NCBI RefSeq assembly: GCF_000377905.1
Contig: NZ_KB898874.1
Location: forward strand, 186,001-250,000
Origin: Thioalkalivibrio sp. ALMg11
GTDB taxonomy: Bacteria; Pseudomonadota; Gammaproteobacteria; Ectothiorhodospirales; Ectothiorhodospiraceae
Direction of reading: 5' to 3'
Length of the DNA stretch: 64,000 bases
Shown: in pieces, positions 1 to 10,133 of the stretch
Numbering within the stretch: the stretch's first letter is position 1
Layout: each line of letters opens with the position of its first letter
Made by a program: the position numbers and the translations under genes
Notes under the pieces: model-generated
Database searches by the model: none
Told to the model about the DNA's origin: nothing
The model's input: the letters and a program-made list of their open reading frames with translations, nothing else

Positions 1-317
1 TTGCCGAGGGTGATCTGCTCCGGGGTCACGCCATGACGTTCGGCCAGACGCGCCTTCAGCTCGAAGCCATTGCCGTCGGGATAGACATGCGCATCGGCCA
101 ACGCCGCGCGCCCGGCCTCCACCGCAAGTGGCGACGGACCCAGCGGATTCTCGTTGGAGGCCAGCTTGACCGCCTGGGTAATCCCCAACTCGCGTTCCAG
201 CGTGGCCACCGGCTTGCCCGGCTGGTAGGGGCTCAGTCCCTGGACGCCGGCAACCGCCAGAGTCACCGGGTCAAACGCCGGGCCGGCCGTAGCGGATACG
301 GAAGGATTCGATGCCAT
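1..317 (-). CDS. hisC: Histidinol-phosphate aminotransferase, N-terminal part (runs off the window)
   Basis: About 105 N-terminal residues of a PLP-dependent fold-type I aminotransferase that converts imidazole-acetol phosphate plus glutamate to histidinol phosphate. Many family members also accept aromatic keto acids. The ATG is at 317. Reading down the minus strand gives the family's hallmark opening: GLSPYQPGKP near residue 25, then KLASNENPLGPSP near residue 50, where the Asn-Glu-Asn-Pro segment lines the active site. The PLP lysine lies outside the window. It starts 18 bases after pheA ends on the same strand, the serC-pheA-hisC arrangement of Pseudomonas, so it is probably the last part of that operon seen here. 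In this context it may be the HisC2-type paralogue that serves aromatic amino acid synthesis. The sequence cannot settle that. Confidence 0.9.
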   Translation of the reverse strand, partial: MASNPSVSATAGPAFDPVTLAVAGVQGLSPYQPGKPVATLERELGITQAVKLASNENPLGPSPLAVEAGRAALADAHVYPDGNGFELKARLAERHGVTPEQITLG

Positions 318-334
318 GCGGAAACCTCGGGGAT

Positions 335-1450
335 TCAGGTGGCGGCCTGGGGATAGCTCCCCAGCACCTTGACGGTATCGGCGCTCGCGCGCAGCTGTTC
401 CAGACATTCGCGGATCAGCGGATCGTGCTGGTGGCCGACCAGGTCGAGAAAGAACACGTAGTTCCACGGCGTGCAGCGCGACGGGCGCGACTCGATGCGG
501 GTCAGACTGATACCCGACTCCGCAATCGGCTTGAGCAGCAAATACAGCGATCCCGGGCGATTGGCGGTCGTCAGCATCACCGAGGTGCGATCCGCGCCGC
601 TGGGCTCCGTGGTGCCGGAGCCGATAATCAGGAAACGCGTGGTGTTGTCGGCGCGATCTTCCACGTGCGGCGCCCGCACCGGGATCTGGTAATGGTCGGC
701 CGCGGCCTGGCTGGCGAGAGCCGCCACGGTCGGGTCCTGCGCCGCAATCTCGGCCGCACGGGCATTGCTGGAGACCGCCTCGCGCTCAGCGTGCGGCAGC
801 TCGGCGTCCAGCCACTGGCGACACTGCGCCAGCGCCTGGGCATGGGCCAGCACCCGCCGGACCTGGCCAAGATCCTCGGCCTGCGTCAGGAGATGGTGGT
901 GAATCGGGGTCACGACCTCACCGCAGATCTGCAGCGAGGAATCCATGAAGCAGTCCGCCGTATGGGTCACCACCCCCTCGGAGCTGTTCTCGATCGGCAC
1001 TACGCCGAACTGCGCACGCCCGGTCTCCACGGCGTCGAACACGGCATCAATGGAGGCCAGCGGCTGGGTCTCGACCGCATGGCCGAAATGCTTGCGCGCC
1101 GCCAGATGGGTGAACGTGCCCACCGGTCCCAGATAGGCCACATGGAGCGGATGCTCCAGCGCCAGACATTCGGACATGATCTCGCGGAACAGCCGGGTAA
1201 TCGCCTCGCCGGACAGCGGGCCGGGGTTCTGCTCACGTACCCGGCGCAGGATCTCGGCTTCGCGCTCCGGACGATAGAACACCGGATTGCTCTCCTGGCT
1301 GCGCTTCACCCGTGCCACGGCCTCGGCACAACGGGCGCGCTCGCTCAGCCGCTCGAGCAGCTCGGCATCCAGCGCGTCGATGCGCGCCCGCAGGGCAGCC
1401 AGATTCTCCTGGCCGCCGGCGGGCTGCGACGAATGCGGGTCCCCGGCCAC
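335..1450 (-). CDS. pheA: Bifunctional chorismate mutase / prephenate dehydratase
   Basis: P-protein of phenylalanine synthesis, 371 residues: chorismate to prephenate to phenylpyruvate, in the cytosol. Residues ~15-100 form the AroQ chorismate mutase helices (LRARIDALDAELLERLSERA, then VFYRPEREAEIL). Residues ~105-285 form the dehydratase, with GPVGTFTHLAA near the start and the motif TTRFLIIG near its end. The C-terminal ~80 residues are an ACT regulatory domain with the ESRPSR motif that binds phenylalanine for feedback control. The start is GTG at 1450, only three bases after the serA stop, so translation is probably coupled. Length and domain order are normal. The neighbours serC and serA upstream and hisC downstream make this an amino-acid operon. 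Confidence 0.97.
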   Translation of the reverse strand: MAGDPHSSQPAGGQENLAALRARIDALDAELLERLSERARCAEAVARVKRSQESNPVFYRPEREAEILRRVREQNPGPLSGEAITRLFREIMSECLALEHPLHVAYLGPVGTFTHLAARKHFGHAVETQPLASIDAVFDAVETGRAQFGVVPIENSSEGVVTHTADCFMDSSLQICGEVVTPIHHHLLTQAEDLGQVRRVLAHAQALAQCRQWLDAELPHAEREAVSSNARAAEIAAQDPTVAALASQAAADHYQIPVRAPHVEDRADNTTRFLIIGSGTTEPSGADRTSVMLTTANRPGSLYLLLKPIAESGISLTRIESRPSRCTPWNYVFFLDLVGHQHDPLIRECLEQLRASADTVKVLGSYPQAAT

Positions 1451-1453
1451 GAC

Positions 1454-2617
1454 CTACAGCACCCGTGCCCGCAGCACGCCATCGATCTCATGCAGTGCGT
1501 CCAGGGTCGCCTGATCCGGCTTACCGTCCACGTCCAGCAGGGTGTACGCAATGTCACCGCGGGAGTCGTTCATCAGGTGCAGGATGTTGATGTTGGACTC
1601 GCCAAGGGTATGCGAGATGCGCCCGACCCGGTCCGGCAGGTTGCGATTGACGACGGCGATCCGGGTATCCCCCTTGCGATCCAGCACCAGGGTCGGGAGA
1701 TTCACTGAATTGACCACGTTGCCGTTTTCCAGATAGTCACGCAGCTGATCCGCGATCATCACCGCACAATTCTCCTCGGACTCGGTCGTCGAGGCCCCCA
1801 GATGCGGCAGGGTGATCACCCGCGGGTGCCCCATCATGGCCTGCACCGGGAAATCGGTGATGTAGGCGTGCAGGCGTTCGGCGTCCAGCCCCTCGTGCAC
1901 AGCGGCGTCGTCCACGATGCCCTCGCGCGCCAGGTTCAGCACCATCGCCCCGGCATTCATCCCGCCCAGGTTCTTCGCATTGACCAGGCTCGCGGTGTTC
2001 TCGGTCAGTGGCACATGCACGGTGACCGCATCGGCCCCCTCCATCGCGGCCTCCACCGAGCGCGCGCGCTCGATGCCGGAGTCCAGACGCCATGCGTTCT
2101 CCACCGTGACCTTGGGGTCGAAGCCAACCACCTCCATGCCGAGTGCCCGCGCGGCATTGGCCACACCCACACCGATCGCACCAAGGCCGAGCACGGCCAG
2201 GCGCCGCCCGGGCAGTTCGAAGCCGGTGAACTTCTTCTTGCCGTGCTCCACCGAGGACATGAAGTCCTCCTTGGTGGGGTCCAGCCCCTGCACGTAGCCT
2301 GCCGCCGGCAACAGATTGCGCGCTGCCAACAACAGACCGGCAATCACCAATTCCTTAACGGCGTTGGCATTGGCGCCCGGGGCATTGAACACCGCCACCC
2401 CGCGCTCGGACAGCGCCTCCACCGGGATGTTGTTCACCCCGCTGCCGGCACGTCCGACAGCCAGGACGGAATCCGGGATATCGACCGAATGCAGGTCGAA
2501 CGACCGCAGCATCAATGCGTCTGGCTGGTTGATGTCCGACGCGACCTCGTAGTGGTCGCGCGGGAAGCGGTCCAGCCCACGCACGGCGATGTTGTTATAG
2601 GTCTGAATTCGGTACAT
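1454..2617 (-). CDS. serA: D-3-phosphoglycerate dehydrogenase
   Basis: Oxidises 3-phosphoglycerate to 3-phosphohydroxypyruvate with NAD, the first step of serine synthesis. The 387-residue protein has the split catalytic domain, a Rossmann NAD-binding domain (GLGAIGVGVANAA near residue 150), the catalytic His in LPHLGASTTESE, and a C-terminal ACT domain. It is the short SerA form without the extra intervening domain of the ~530-residue type. I chose ATG 2617 over the in-frame GTG at 2620 because AGGAGG lies five bases before the ATG and only two before the GTG. It sits between serC and pheA, so the first two serine enzymes are side by side. In Pseudomonas serC is followed directly by pheA. 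Confidence 0.96.
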   Translation of the reverse strand: MYRIQTYNNIAVRGLDRFPRDHYEVASDINQPDALMLRSFDLHSVDIPDSVLAVGRAGSGVNNIPVEALSERGVAVFNAPGANANAVKELVIAGLLLAARNLLPAAGYVQGLDPTKEDFMSSVEHGKKKFTGFELPGRRLAVLGLGAIGVGVANAARALGMEVVGFDPKVTVENAWRLDSGIERARSVEAAMEGADAVTVHVPLTENTASLVNAKNLGGMNAGAMVLNLAREGIVDDAAVHEGLDAERLHAYITDFPVQAMMGHPRVITLPHLGASTTESEENCAVMIADQLRDYLENGNVVNSVNLPTLVLDRKGDTRIAVVNRNLPDRVGRISHTLGESNINILHLMNDSRGDIAYTLLDVDGKPDQATLDALHEIDGVLRARVL

Positions 2618-2667
2618 CACGACCTCCTGGCCCGGTAGCTACGTCCGGTGACCACGATTCGACAGGA

Positions 2668-3747
2668 TCAGGCGTGGCGGTTCTCGAAGTCCGCCATGAA
2701 ATCGATCAGGGCATCCACCGAGCTTTCCGGCACGGCGTTATAGATACTTGCGCGCATCCCGCCCACCGAGCGATGTCCCTTCAACGAGGACAGTCCGGCC
2801 GCATCCGCCTCGTTGAGGAACGTCCCGTCGAGGGAATCGTCCGCCAGGATAAACGGCACGTTCATCCACGACCGGGCCGACGGCTCGACCGGGTTGCGAT
2901 AGAAGGCGGAATTGTCGATGTACTGGTACAGCTTGGCGGCCTTGCGCTGGTTGGTCTTGCCCATGCCCTCCAGACCGCCCTGCTCCAGCAGCCATTCGAA
3001 CACTAGCCCGGCCAGGTACCAGCCAAAGGTCGGCGGGGTGTTGTACATCGAATCGTTCTTGGCCTGCAGCGCCCAGTCCAGCACCGCCGGCACGCTGCCC
3101 TTGTCGCGCTCCAGCAGGTCGTTGCGTACGATCACCACGGTCAGGCCGGCCGGGCCGATGTTCTTCTGCGCCCCGGCATAGATCACGCCGAACTTCGAGA
3201 CGTCGATCGGACGCGACAGGATGGTGGACGACATGTCCGCCACCAGCGGCACGTCGCCGACATCCGGGATATCCGGGAACTCCACCCCACCGATGGTTTC
3301 GTTCGGGGTGTAGTGCACGTAGGCGGCGTTCGGGTCCAGGTTCCACGAGGCGCGATCCGGGATCGAGTCGTACCCGCTCGCCTGCGAGCTGGCCACGATA
3401 TTCACCGGCCCGTATTTCTGGGCTTCCTTGATCGCCTTGCCGGACCAGGCCCCGGTATCGATATAGTCCATGCCCTGGCCGTTGGCCAGATTCATCGGGA
3501 TGGCCGCGAACTGCCCGGTCGCCCCGCCCTGCAGGAACAGGACCGAGTAGTTCTCGGGGATGTTCATCAGCTTGCGCAGGTCCTGCTCGGCCTTCTCGGC
3601 CACCGCCATGAAAGGCTTGCCGCGATGGCTCATCTCCATAACCGACATCCCGGAACCACGGAAGTCCAGCAGCTCGTCACGGGCCCGTTCGAGCACCGCC
3701 TGAGGCAGGGCCGCCGGCCCCGCGCTGAAGTTCATCACTCGCGTCAT
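2668..3747 (-). CDS. serC: Phosphoserine aminotransferase
   Basis: PLP enzyme, 359 residues, converting 3-phosphohydroxypyruvate and glutamate to phosphoserine; it also acts in pyridoxine synthesis. The protein opens with [10 protein letters not shown], typical of SerC, and carries the PLP-lysine segment [11 protein letters not shown] with Lys195. [12 protein letters not shown] near the C terminus is also family-typical. Its ATG overlaps the gyrA stop codon (ATGA), so it is very likely translated from the gyrA transcript. It is followed after 50 bases by serA. Length and motifs are ordinary. Confidence 0.97.
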   Translation of the reverse strand: MTRVMNFSAGPAALPQAVLERARDELLDFRGSGMSVMEMSHRGKPFMAVAEKAEQDLRKLMNIPENYSVLFLQGGATGQFAAIPMNLANGQGMDYIDTGAWSGKAIKEAQKYGPVNIVASSQASGYDSIPDRASWNLDPNAAYVHYTPNETIGGVEFPDIPDVGDVPLVADMSSTILSRPIDVSKFGVIYAGAQKNIGPAGLTVVIVRNDLLERDKGSVPAVLDWALQAKNDSMYNTPPTFGWYLAGLVFEWLLEQGGLEGMGKTNQRKAAKLYQYIDNSAFYRNPVEPSARSWMNVPFILADDSLDGTFLNEADAAGLSSLKGHRSVGGMRASIYNAVPESSVDALIDFMADFENRHA

Positions 3748-6377
3748 GCCTGTTCTCCATCGTCACTGGATTCGGGACCCGTCTCCGGGTCCGGGTCCGG
3801 CCCGATTTCCGGTTGACCGGGCTCTTCATCGTCTTCGACCCCTTCTTCGCCCTGCAACTGGGCTACACGGGCGAGCTCGACCAGATTTTCATCTTCATCC
3901 AGACGGATCAGACGCACGCCCTGCGTGTTGCGACCAATCAATGGAATCTGGTCGATCGGCGTGCGCACCAGCGTCCCGCCGTTGGTGATCAGCATGACCT
4001 CGTCGTCTTCCAGGACCCTCGCCGCCCCTACCAGCAGGCCGTTACGGCCCTCGGTCTGGATCGCGATCACGCCCTGGCCACCACGGCGATGCACCGGGAA
4101 CTCGTCGAAACGGGTGCGCTTGCCGTAGCCGTGTTCGGTCGCCAGCAGCGCCGATCCCTCGTCGACATTCAGCAGCGCGATCACCCGCTGGTCATCCTCC
4201 ATGCGCACGCCGCGCACGCCGCAGGCCGTTCGCCCCATACCCCGCACGTCGCTCTCGTGGAAACGCACGGCCTTGCCGGCCGTTGTCACCAGCATCACGT
4301 CGAGGGTGCCGTCGGTCAGGGAGACATCCACCAGATGATCCCCCTCGCGCAGATCCACCGCGATGATGCCGGAGGCGCGTCGGCGCGAGAAATCCGTCAG
4401 CGGGGTCTTCTTCACCGTCCCCTGCGCGGTCACCATGAATACGTAGTGATCCGGATCGTACTCGCGCACCGGAAGGATCGTGCTGATGCGTTCATCCGCT
4501 TCCAGCGGAAGCAGATTGACGATCGGCTTGCCGCGCGCGGCCCGCGAGCCCTGCGGCAGCTCATAGACCTTCAGCCAGTACACCCGGCCGCGACTGGAGA
4601 AGCACAGGATCGTGTCGTGGGTATTGGCCACCACCAGCCGGTCGATGAAGTCCTCTTCCTTGAAGCTGGTCGCCGCCTTGCCGCGACCGCCCCGGCGCTG
4701 GGCGCGGTAGTCGGCCACGGGCTGGTACTTCACGTAGCCGGCGTGCGACAGCGTGACGACCACGTCCTCCTCGCCGATCAGATCCTCCAGCGTCAGGTTG
4801 GCCTGACGCTCGCGGATCTCGCTGCGGCGTTCGTCGCCGAACTGCTCGGCCACGCCCAGCAGTTCGTTGCGGATTTCCTGCTGCAGGCGATCACCCGAAC
4901 CGAGGATATCCAGCAGGTCTTCGATCAACTCCAGCAAGTCGCGGTATTCATCGAGGATCTTGTCCTGCTCCAGCCCGGTCAGGCGGTGCAGACGCAGATC
5001 CAGGATTGCCTGGGCCTGGCCCTCGGACAGGCGATAGCCGTCATCGCTCACGCCGTATTCCGGCGCCAGGTCCTCGGGACGCGAGGCACTGGCCCCGGCG
5101 CGATCCAGCATGTCGCTGACCACGCCCAGCGGCCAGGCGCGCGCCAGCAGCCCGGCCTTGGCCTCGGCCGGGTTCGGCGCGGCCCGGATCAGTTCGATCA
5201 CCGGGTCGATGTTGGCCAGGGCAATCGCCAGGCCTTCCAGGATGTGGGCGCGCTCGCGCGCCTTGCGCAGATCAAAGATCGTGCGCCGGGTCACCACCTC
5301 GCGGCGATGACGCAGGAAGGCCCGCAACACCTGGCGCAGATCCAGCACCTTCGGCTGGCCATCCACCAGCGCGACCATATTGATGCCGAAGACATTCTGC
5401 ATCTGGGTGTGCATGTAGAGGTGGTTCAGGACCACCTCGGCCATCTCGCCGCGCTTGAGCTCGATGACCAGGCGCATGCCGTCCTTGTCCGACTCGTCGC
5501 GCAGCTCGGAGATGCCCTCCATGCGCTTTTCCTTCACCAGCTCGGCGATCTTCTCGGTCAGACGCGCCTTGTTCACCTGGTAGGGCAGCTCGGTGACGAC
5601 AATCGCCTCGCGCTGGCCGCCTTCCAGCGGCTCCACGTGCGAGCGCGCCCGGATCAGGACCCGGCCGCGACCGGTCCGATAGGCCTCGCGCACGCCATCG
5701 ATGCCGTTGATGATGCCGGCGGTGGGGAAATCCGGCGCCGGCACGTGTTCCATCAGGCCCTCGATGGAGATGTCGGGGTCGTCGATCAGCGCCACACAGG
5801 CGTTGATGACCTCGCGGAGGTTATGCGGCGGGATGTTGGTCGCCATCCCCACCGCGATCCCGGCGGAGCCATTGACCAGAAGATTCGGAAACTTGCTCGG
5901 CAGGACGGTTGGCTCGCTCTCCGAACCATCGTAGTTGTCGATGAAATCGACGGTTTCCTTGTCGATATCGGCCAGCAGCTCGGCCGCGATGCGCGCCATG
6001 CGCACCTCGGTGTAGCGCATGGCCGCCGGCGAGTCACCGTCGATGGAACCGAAGTTGCCCTGCCCGTCCGCGAGCATGTAGCGCATCGAGAACGGCTGCG
6101 CCATACGCACGATGGCGTCGTAGACGGCGGAGTCGCCATGTGGGTGGTATTTACCGATAACGTCACCGACCACACGCGCCGACTTCTTGTACGGCTTGTT
6201 GTAGTCGTTGCCCAACTCGCGCATCGCGTAGAGCACGCGGCGATGGACCGGCTTGAGGCCGTCACGGACATCGGGGAGGGCCCGGCCCACGATTACGCTC
6301 ATCGCATAATCGAGGTAAGACTGCTGCATCTCGTCTTCGAGATTGACCGGAAAAACTTCCTTGGCAAATTCAGCCAT
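3744..6377 (-). CDS. gyrA: DNA gyrase subunit A
   Basis: Catalytic breakage-reunion subunit of DNA gyrase, 877 residues, which introduces negative supercoils with GyrB. The active-site tyrosine is Tyr122 in [10 protein letters not shown]. The quinolone-resistance region reads [10 protein letters not shown], with Ser83 and Asp87 as in drug-sensitive E. coli. The C-terminal DNA-wrapping beta-pinwheel contains the GyrA box QRRGGRGK, and the protein ends in a strongly acidic tail, as in E. coli GyrA. It follows mtnA in the same direction but has 142 bases of upstream space and an extended -10 element at 6412-6420, so it probably has its own promoter. serC overlaps its stop codon. Confidence 0.98.
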   Translation of the reverse strand: MAEFAKEVFPVNLEDEMQQSYLDYAMSVIVGRALPDVRDGLKPVHRRVLYAMRELGNDYNKPYKKSARVVGDVIGKYHPHGDSAVYDAIVRMAQPFSMRYMLADGQGNFGSIDGDSPAAMRYTEVRMARIAAELLADIDKETVDFIDNYDGSESEPTVLPSKFPNLLVNGSAGIAVGMATNIPPHNLREVINACVALIDDPDISIEGLMEHVPAPDFPTAGIINGIDGVREAYRTGRGRVLIRARSHVEPLEGGQREAIVVTELPYQVNKARLTEKIAELVKEKRMEGISELRDESDKDGMRLVIELKRGEMAEVVLNHLYMHTQMQNVFGINMVALVDGQPKVLDLRQVLRAFLRHRREVVTRRTIFDLRKARERAHILEGLAIALANIDPVIELIRAAPNPAEAKAGLLARAWPLGVVSDMLDRAGASASRPEDLAPEYGVSDDGYRLSEGQAQAILDLRLHRLTGLEQDKILDEYRDLLELIEDLLDILGSGDRLQQEIRNELLGVAEQFGDERRSEIRERQANLTLEDLIGEEDVVVTLSHAGYVKYQPVADYRAQRRGGRGKAATSFKEEDFIDRLVVANTHDTILCFSSRGRVYWLKVYELPQGSRAARGKPIVNLLPLEADERISTILPVREYDPDHYVFMVTAQGTVKKTPLTDFSRRRASGIIAVDLREGDHLVDVSLTDGTLDVMLVTTAGKAVRFHESDVRGMGRTACGVRGVRMEDDQRVIALLNVDEGSALLATEHGYGKRTRFDEFPVHRRGGQGVIAIQTEGRNGLLVGAARVLEDDEVMLITNGGTLVRTPIDQIPLIGRNTQGVRLIRLDEDENLVELARVAQLQGEEGVEDDEEPGQPEIGPDPDPETGPESSDDGEQA

Positions 6378-6411
6378 CGAGGGTTACGCCGTCCGTCTGA
6401 ACAAGCTCGCG

Positions 6412-6420
6412 ATGATACCA
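6412..6420 (-). promoter_or_regulatory. Probable gyrA extended -10 promoter element
   Basis: On the minus strand the sequence TGGTATCAT forms an extended -10 box (TG, one base, TATCAT). The predicted start point is about 28 bases before the gyrA ATG. No good -35 hexamer is visible 16-18 bases upstream, which is tolerated by extended -10 promoters. The assignment is by eye only. Confidence 0.45.
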
Positions 6421-6519
6421 CAGGGGTAACCAGTGGGGCTCGGCTTTTCGCGCCTCAAAACGGTTCTCCGAGGCTCTCAGGCCCGAAGGCGGCCTGTGCC
6501 GGCCCCATTTTCCCGGGTG

Positions 6520-7596
6520 TCAGGCCCCGGTCGTGGCCGATTCCGCGTCAGCCGACGCGCGCAGGGTGGCCAAGCGCTCCCGCGTCGGGTCCTCGACCAC
6601 ACCGCGTTCGGTGACGATGGCGTCGATCAGGTCCGCCGGCGTCACGTCAAAGGCCGGGTTGTATCCGCGTGCCCCCTCGGCCGCCACCCGCTGGCCGGCC
6701 AGCGCCAGCACCTCGTCCTCGCCGCGCTGCTCGATGGGGATGCCCGCTCCGTCCGCCATCTCGAAGTCGATCGTCGCCACCGGTGCCGCCACCATGAACC
6801 GCACGCCGTGGGCACGCGCCAGCAGCGCCAGGCCGTAGGTGCCGATCTTGTTGGCGGTGTCGCCATTCGCCGCAATCCGGTCCGCCCCGACAATCACCCA
6901 ACCCACCCGGCCGGAGCGCAACAGGCTCGCCGCCGCCCCCTCGCACAGCACCTGCACCGGGATTCCGTCGTGCACCAGCTCCCAGGCGGTCAGCCGGCTG
7001 CCCTGCAGCCAGGGTCGGGTCTCGTCGGCAAACACCTCCTTGATGCGCCCTGCGTCCCAGGCGGCACGGATGACCCCGAGGGCAGTGCCATATCCCCCGG
7101 TTGCCAGCGAACCCGTGTTGCAGTGGGTCAGCACGCCGCGGCCCGGCTCGATCAATTGCGCGCCCAGGGCGCCCAGATGGCGATTGCCCGCGATGTCCGC
7201 CTCCAGCATCTGCTCGGCTACTGCCCGGGTCTCGCTCACGGCCGCATCTACCGACTCGCTGGCGGCCACGACCGCATGCATGCGATCCAGCGCCCAGAAC
7301 AGGTTCACCGCGGTGGGACGGGAACCGCGCAGGGTCTCGATATCGGCGGCTACCCGCGCACGCCAGTCGTCCTGACCTGTCGCGCGCTGGCAAGCCAGCA
7401 CCACACCGAATGCCGCCGTGATGCCGATCGCCGGGGCCCCGCGCACGACCATGTCGCGGATCGCCACGGCGACGGCGGGCGCGTCCTGATAGGTTTGCCA
7501 GACGCTCTCATGCGGGAGGCGGCGCTGGTCCAGCAACTGGAGCGCGCCCTCGCGGAAGCGGATGGGACGGATGGTGTCGGAATGTTCGCGATTCAT
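6520..7596 (-). CDS. mtnA: S-methyl-5-thioribose-1-phosphate isomerase
   Basis: Isomerises methylthioribose-1-phosphate to the ribulose form in methionine salvage, 358 residues. It belongs to the eIF2B-alpha/beta/delta fold family. VVRGAPAIGITAA near residue 51 and the catalytic pair Cys159 (THCNTGSLATGGYGTALG) and Asp239 (VGADRIAANGDTANKIGT) are present and match the known bacterial enzymes. It starts 10 bases after comEC ends, so the two are likely co-transcribed. gyrA follows, as in Pseudomonas. No other salvage gene (mtnB, C, D, K or P) is in the window. Confidence 0.96.
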   Translation of the reverse strand: MNREHSDTIRPIRFREGALQLLDQRRLPHESVWQTYQDAPAVAVAIRDMVVRGAPAIGITAAFGVVLACQRATGQDDWRARVAADIETLRGSRPTAVNLFWALDRMHAVVAASESVDAAVSETRAVAEQMLEADIAGNRHLGALGAQLIEPGRGVLTHCNTGSLATGGYGTALGVIRAAWDAGRIKEVFADETRPWLQGSRLTAWELVHDGIPVQVLCEGAAASLLRSGRVGWVIVGADRIAANGDTANKIGTYGLALLARAHGVRFMVAAPVATIDFEMADGAGIPIEQRGEDEVLALAGQRVAAEGARGYNPAFDVTPADLIDAIVTERGVVEDPTRERLATLRASADAESATTGA

Positions 7597-7605
7597 CCAA
7601 TCATT

Positions 7606-9987
7606 CTACCAGCGCGTCTCGTCCGTCGGCGCGGGGTTGCAACCCTCCTGCTCGCGCGAGGGCGGCAAGGGCGCAGGCTGCCAGAGCCTCCGGTGGCGGG
7701 CCCGATGACCGGGCCCCACCTCCAGCTCCGAGTTCGCCTCCAGCCGCAAGGCGCCATGCAGCCCGGTCTCCTGCAGTGGCACGCAAGCCGTCTCCAGCCG
7801 CTCACGCACATCGGCCGCCAGACCCCGCCCCCGCGCATCCGTACTCGCCCACGCCAAACGCGGCGCGGCATCGTCCAGCCAGCCCCGGCTCAGGCTGTCG
7901 GCCCCGGCACCGCGCGGCAGCAGCAGGAGATCACTGGCACGCCCGTCCGGCACGCCACGCATCAGCACCGCCTCGCCCAGTCCGCCAAGACCGCCCGTCA
8001 GCAACAGGCGCACGCCACCGGCCGTCTCCACCGCCAGCACGCAGGAGGCCGAGGCGCTGCCATCCCATCCGGGCGGCGGGTGCAGCACTTCGAATCGCAC
8101 CCCGTCCCAGTCCCAGCCCTCTCCGACCTCGCAGGCCCGTTCATCGGCCTCTGCCGGGACCCTCCGGAGGGTCTCGACCACGGGTATGGAGCCCCGGACC
8201 CCGGCACTGCCTCCGGCGTGCGCGGCATGTTCGTGGCTGAGGATCATACGATCCAGCCGCTGTACCCCCTCGGCGCGGAGGGTCGGCACCACAATCTGCT
8301 CACCCGCACTGTAGCCACCCGAACGTCCGGGACCGGCATCGAACAGCAGGGTGTGGTTACGCGTTTGCAGCAACGCCGACTGCCCGTTCCCGACATCCAG
8401 CAGGAGCACGCGCACGGCACCCGGCTCGATATCCGGTCGCATGGGCAAGGCCAGGGCCATGCCTGCGAGCACGACCCAAACGGCACCCAGACGCAGCCGT
8501 GGCTGCAAGGCCACCAGTACCGCGACCCCACCCAGCAGGCTCGCAACCAGCGGGACCCGCCGCTCGTCCACCAGCACAGGCAATCCGGACAGGAGATCCA
8601 GCAGCCCGACCAGCAGAGCCAGCACGCCATCGCCCGCGTGCAGGAACGGCTGGCCCAAGGGTGCCCACAAGGCGGCCAGCCCCGCCCCCACCAGCAACAC
8701 CGGGAGCACCAGCAGGCTGATCACGGGCACTGCCACCAGATTGGCCACCGGCGCCACCCACGAACCCAACTGGAACCAGGCCAGACTCAGCGGAAGCATC
8801 GCCAGCGCCAGCATCACCTGGATACTGCCCGCCTCACGCCAGCCCGGACGCCCCGAACGCCCCTGCAACAACAGGAGAATGACCGCGACCGCGCCAAACG
8901 AGAACCAGAAACCCGGGGCCAGGACACTCGTCGGCTGCCACAGCACGACTGCGATCGCGGCCAGCATCAGCCCCCTCCAGGCAAACGCCTCGCGGCGCCA
9001 CAACAGGGCCGCCATGAAGGCCGCGAGCATGATCAGCGCGCGCTGGGTCGGGATACTGAATCCGGCCAACGCGGCATACACCGCAGCCCCCGCCAGACCG
9101 GCCAGCGCCATGAAGGCCGCCTTCCGCAATACCCGTTGCAGCGGCAACAACCCGCTCCAGATGAACCCCGACAGCAGCCCGACAAAACCGGCGACCAGGC
9201 CTACATGCAGGCCGGAGATCGCCATCAGGTGGTTGGTCCCGGTGCGCAGAAAGGCCTGCCATTCCGGCGCCGTCATGCCCTGACGGTCGCCGATCACCAG
9301 GGCCTGTACCAACCCCGGATGGCGGAGCTCCGGGGCCGCGACTTCCAGCCGCTCGCGCAGCCAGCCGCGGACGCGGTGCAGATCGGCCCGCCAAGGCCGT
9401 GCCGGTTCGGCCGGCACTCCCTTCCCGCCCTTCCCGAGCAGCTCCAGATCAAGCAGCGTCGCGGAGCCATGCAGGCCCTCGCGGTAAAACCACCCCGCGC
9501 GATCGAAACCGCCGGGATTCGCGGGCCCCTCGGCCGGGCGCAGCCGCAGGGCCATGTGGCCGCGTGTGCCAGCCTCGACCTCTGGCCGCGCTGGATACGC
9601 CGCCACCAGGAGCTCGCGGGCACGGAATGCCTCCGGCCCTGCGATTACCGCCTCCACCGTGACCCGGAAACGGCTGCGATGCCCCGTGTGTTCCGGCAAA
9701 CTGGTGACCGTGGCGAGTACCGTGACCTCTTCTCCCGCAAGCGAAGGCGCCAAGGTCTCCTCGAGCCAGGAGTTCGTGGTCACGGAGACGATCCCCCAGG
9801 CGACCACCACGCCAAGGGCCATCGCCCACGGCACGGTAGCCCGGTAGCCGAATCGTCGCAGGCCGGCGCTGGCACCGGCGGTCACCACCAGCAGGGCGAG
9901 CACCAGACCCGGGGCCATCGGAAGCGGCTCCGGCAGCCGGTGCAGCCACCAAGCCGTGACCAGCAGCCCGAGGGTGAAAGCGGTCAC
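7606..9987 (-). CDS. comEC: ComEC/Rec2 DNA-uptake channel protein
   Basis: Polytopic inner-membrane protein of about 793 residues that carries single-stranded DNA across the cytoplasmic membrane during natural transformation. Hydrophobic N-terminal segments (DUF4131 region) come first. The central Competence domain follows, with HLMAISGLHVGLVAGF and then many membrane helices. A C-terminal metallo-beta-lactamase-like domain contains LLLDVGNGQSALLQ and ILSHEHAAHAGG. The last motif resembles the HxHxDH metal site but reads H-E-H-A-A-H, so the usual Asp is replaced by Ala. The GTG at 9987 is my preferred start because it opens the first membrane segment; another GTG at 10032 is possible. It is divergent from the DUF2062 gene and followed by mtnA. 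Confidence 0.92.
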   Translation of the reverse strand: MTAFTLGLLVTAWWLHRLPEPLPMAPGLVLALLVVTAGASAGLRRFGYRATVPWAMALGVVVAWGIVSVTTNSWLEETLAPSLAGEEVTVLATVTSLPEHTGHRSRFRVTVEAVIAGPEAFRARELLVAAYPARPEVEAGTRGHMALRLRPAEGPANPGGFDRAGWFYREGLHGSATLLDLELLGKGGKGVPAEPARPWRADLHRVRGWLRERLEVAAPELRHPGLVQALVIGDRQGMTAPEWQAFLRTGTNHLMAISGLHVGLVAGFVGLLSGFIWSGLLPLQRVLRKAAFMALAGLAGAAVYAALAGFSIPTQRALIMLAAFMAALLWRREAFAWRGLMLAAIAVVLWQPTSVLAPGFWFSFGAVAVILLLLQGRSGRPGWREAGSIQVMLALAMLPLSLAWFQLGSWVAPVANLVAVPVISLLVLPVLLVGAGLAALWAPLGQPFLHAGDGVLALLVGLLDLLSGLPVLVDERRVPLVASLLGGVAVLVALQPRLRLGAVWVVLAGMALALPMRPDIEPGAVRVLLLDVGNGQSALLQTRNHTLLFDAGPGRSGGYSAGEQIVVPTLRAEGVQRLDRMILSHEHAAHAGGSAGVRGSIPVVETLRRVPAEADERACEVGEGWDWDGVRFEVLHPPPGWDGSASASCVLAVETAGGVRLLLTGGLGGLGEAVLMRGVPDGRASDLLLLPRGAGADSLSRGWLDDAAPRLAWASTDARGRGLAADVRERLETACVPLQETGLHGALRLEANSELEVGPGHRARHRRLWQPAPLPPSREQEGCNPAPTDETRW

Positions 9988-10133
9988 GTTGGGTCTCTGA
10001 ACGATCGGCCTACTGCGCGGCCCAAGACCCACGTGACCGCCGACACAGGCATTCGCCGGCCAAAATCAGCGAGAATGGAACCAACATGCGCGGTCGCGAA
10101 CCCGCGCCAGGCGCACCATCGGCAACCCGGAAC

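Noticed and set aside
3813-6614. A 933-codon open frame on the plus strand
   Set aside because: It is antisense to gyrA and arises from high-GC codon bias; the translation is His/Arg/Gln/Leu-rich with no domain, while the opposite strand encodes a complete GyrA.
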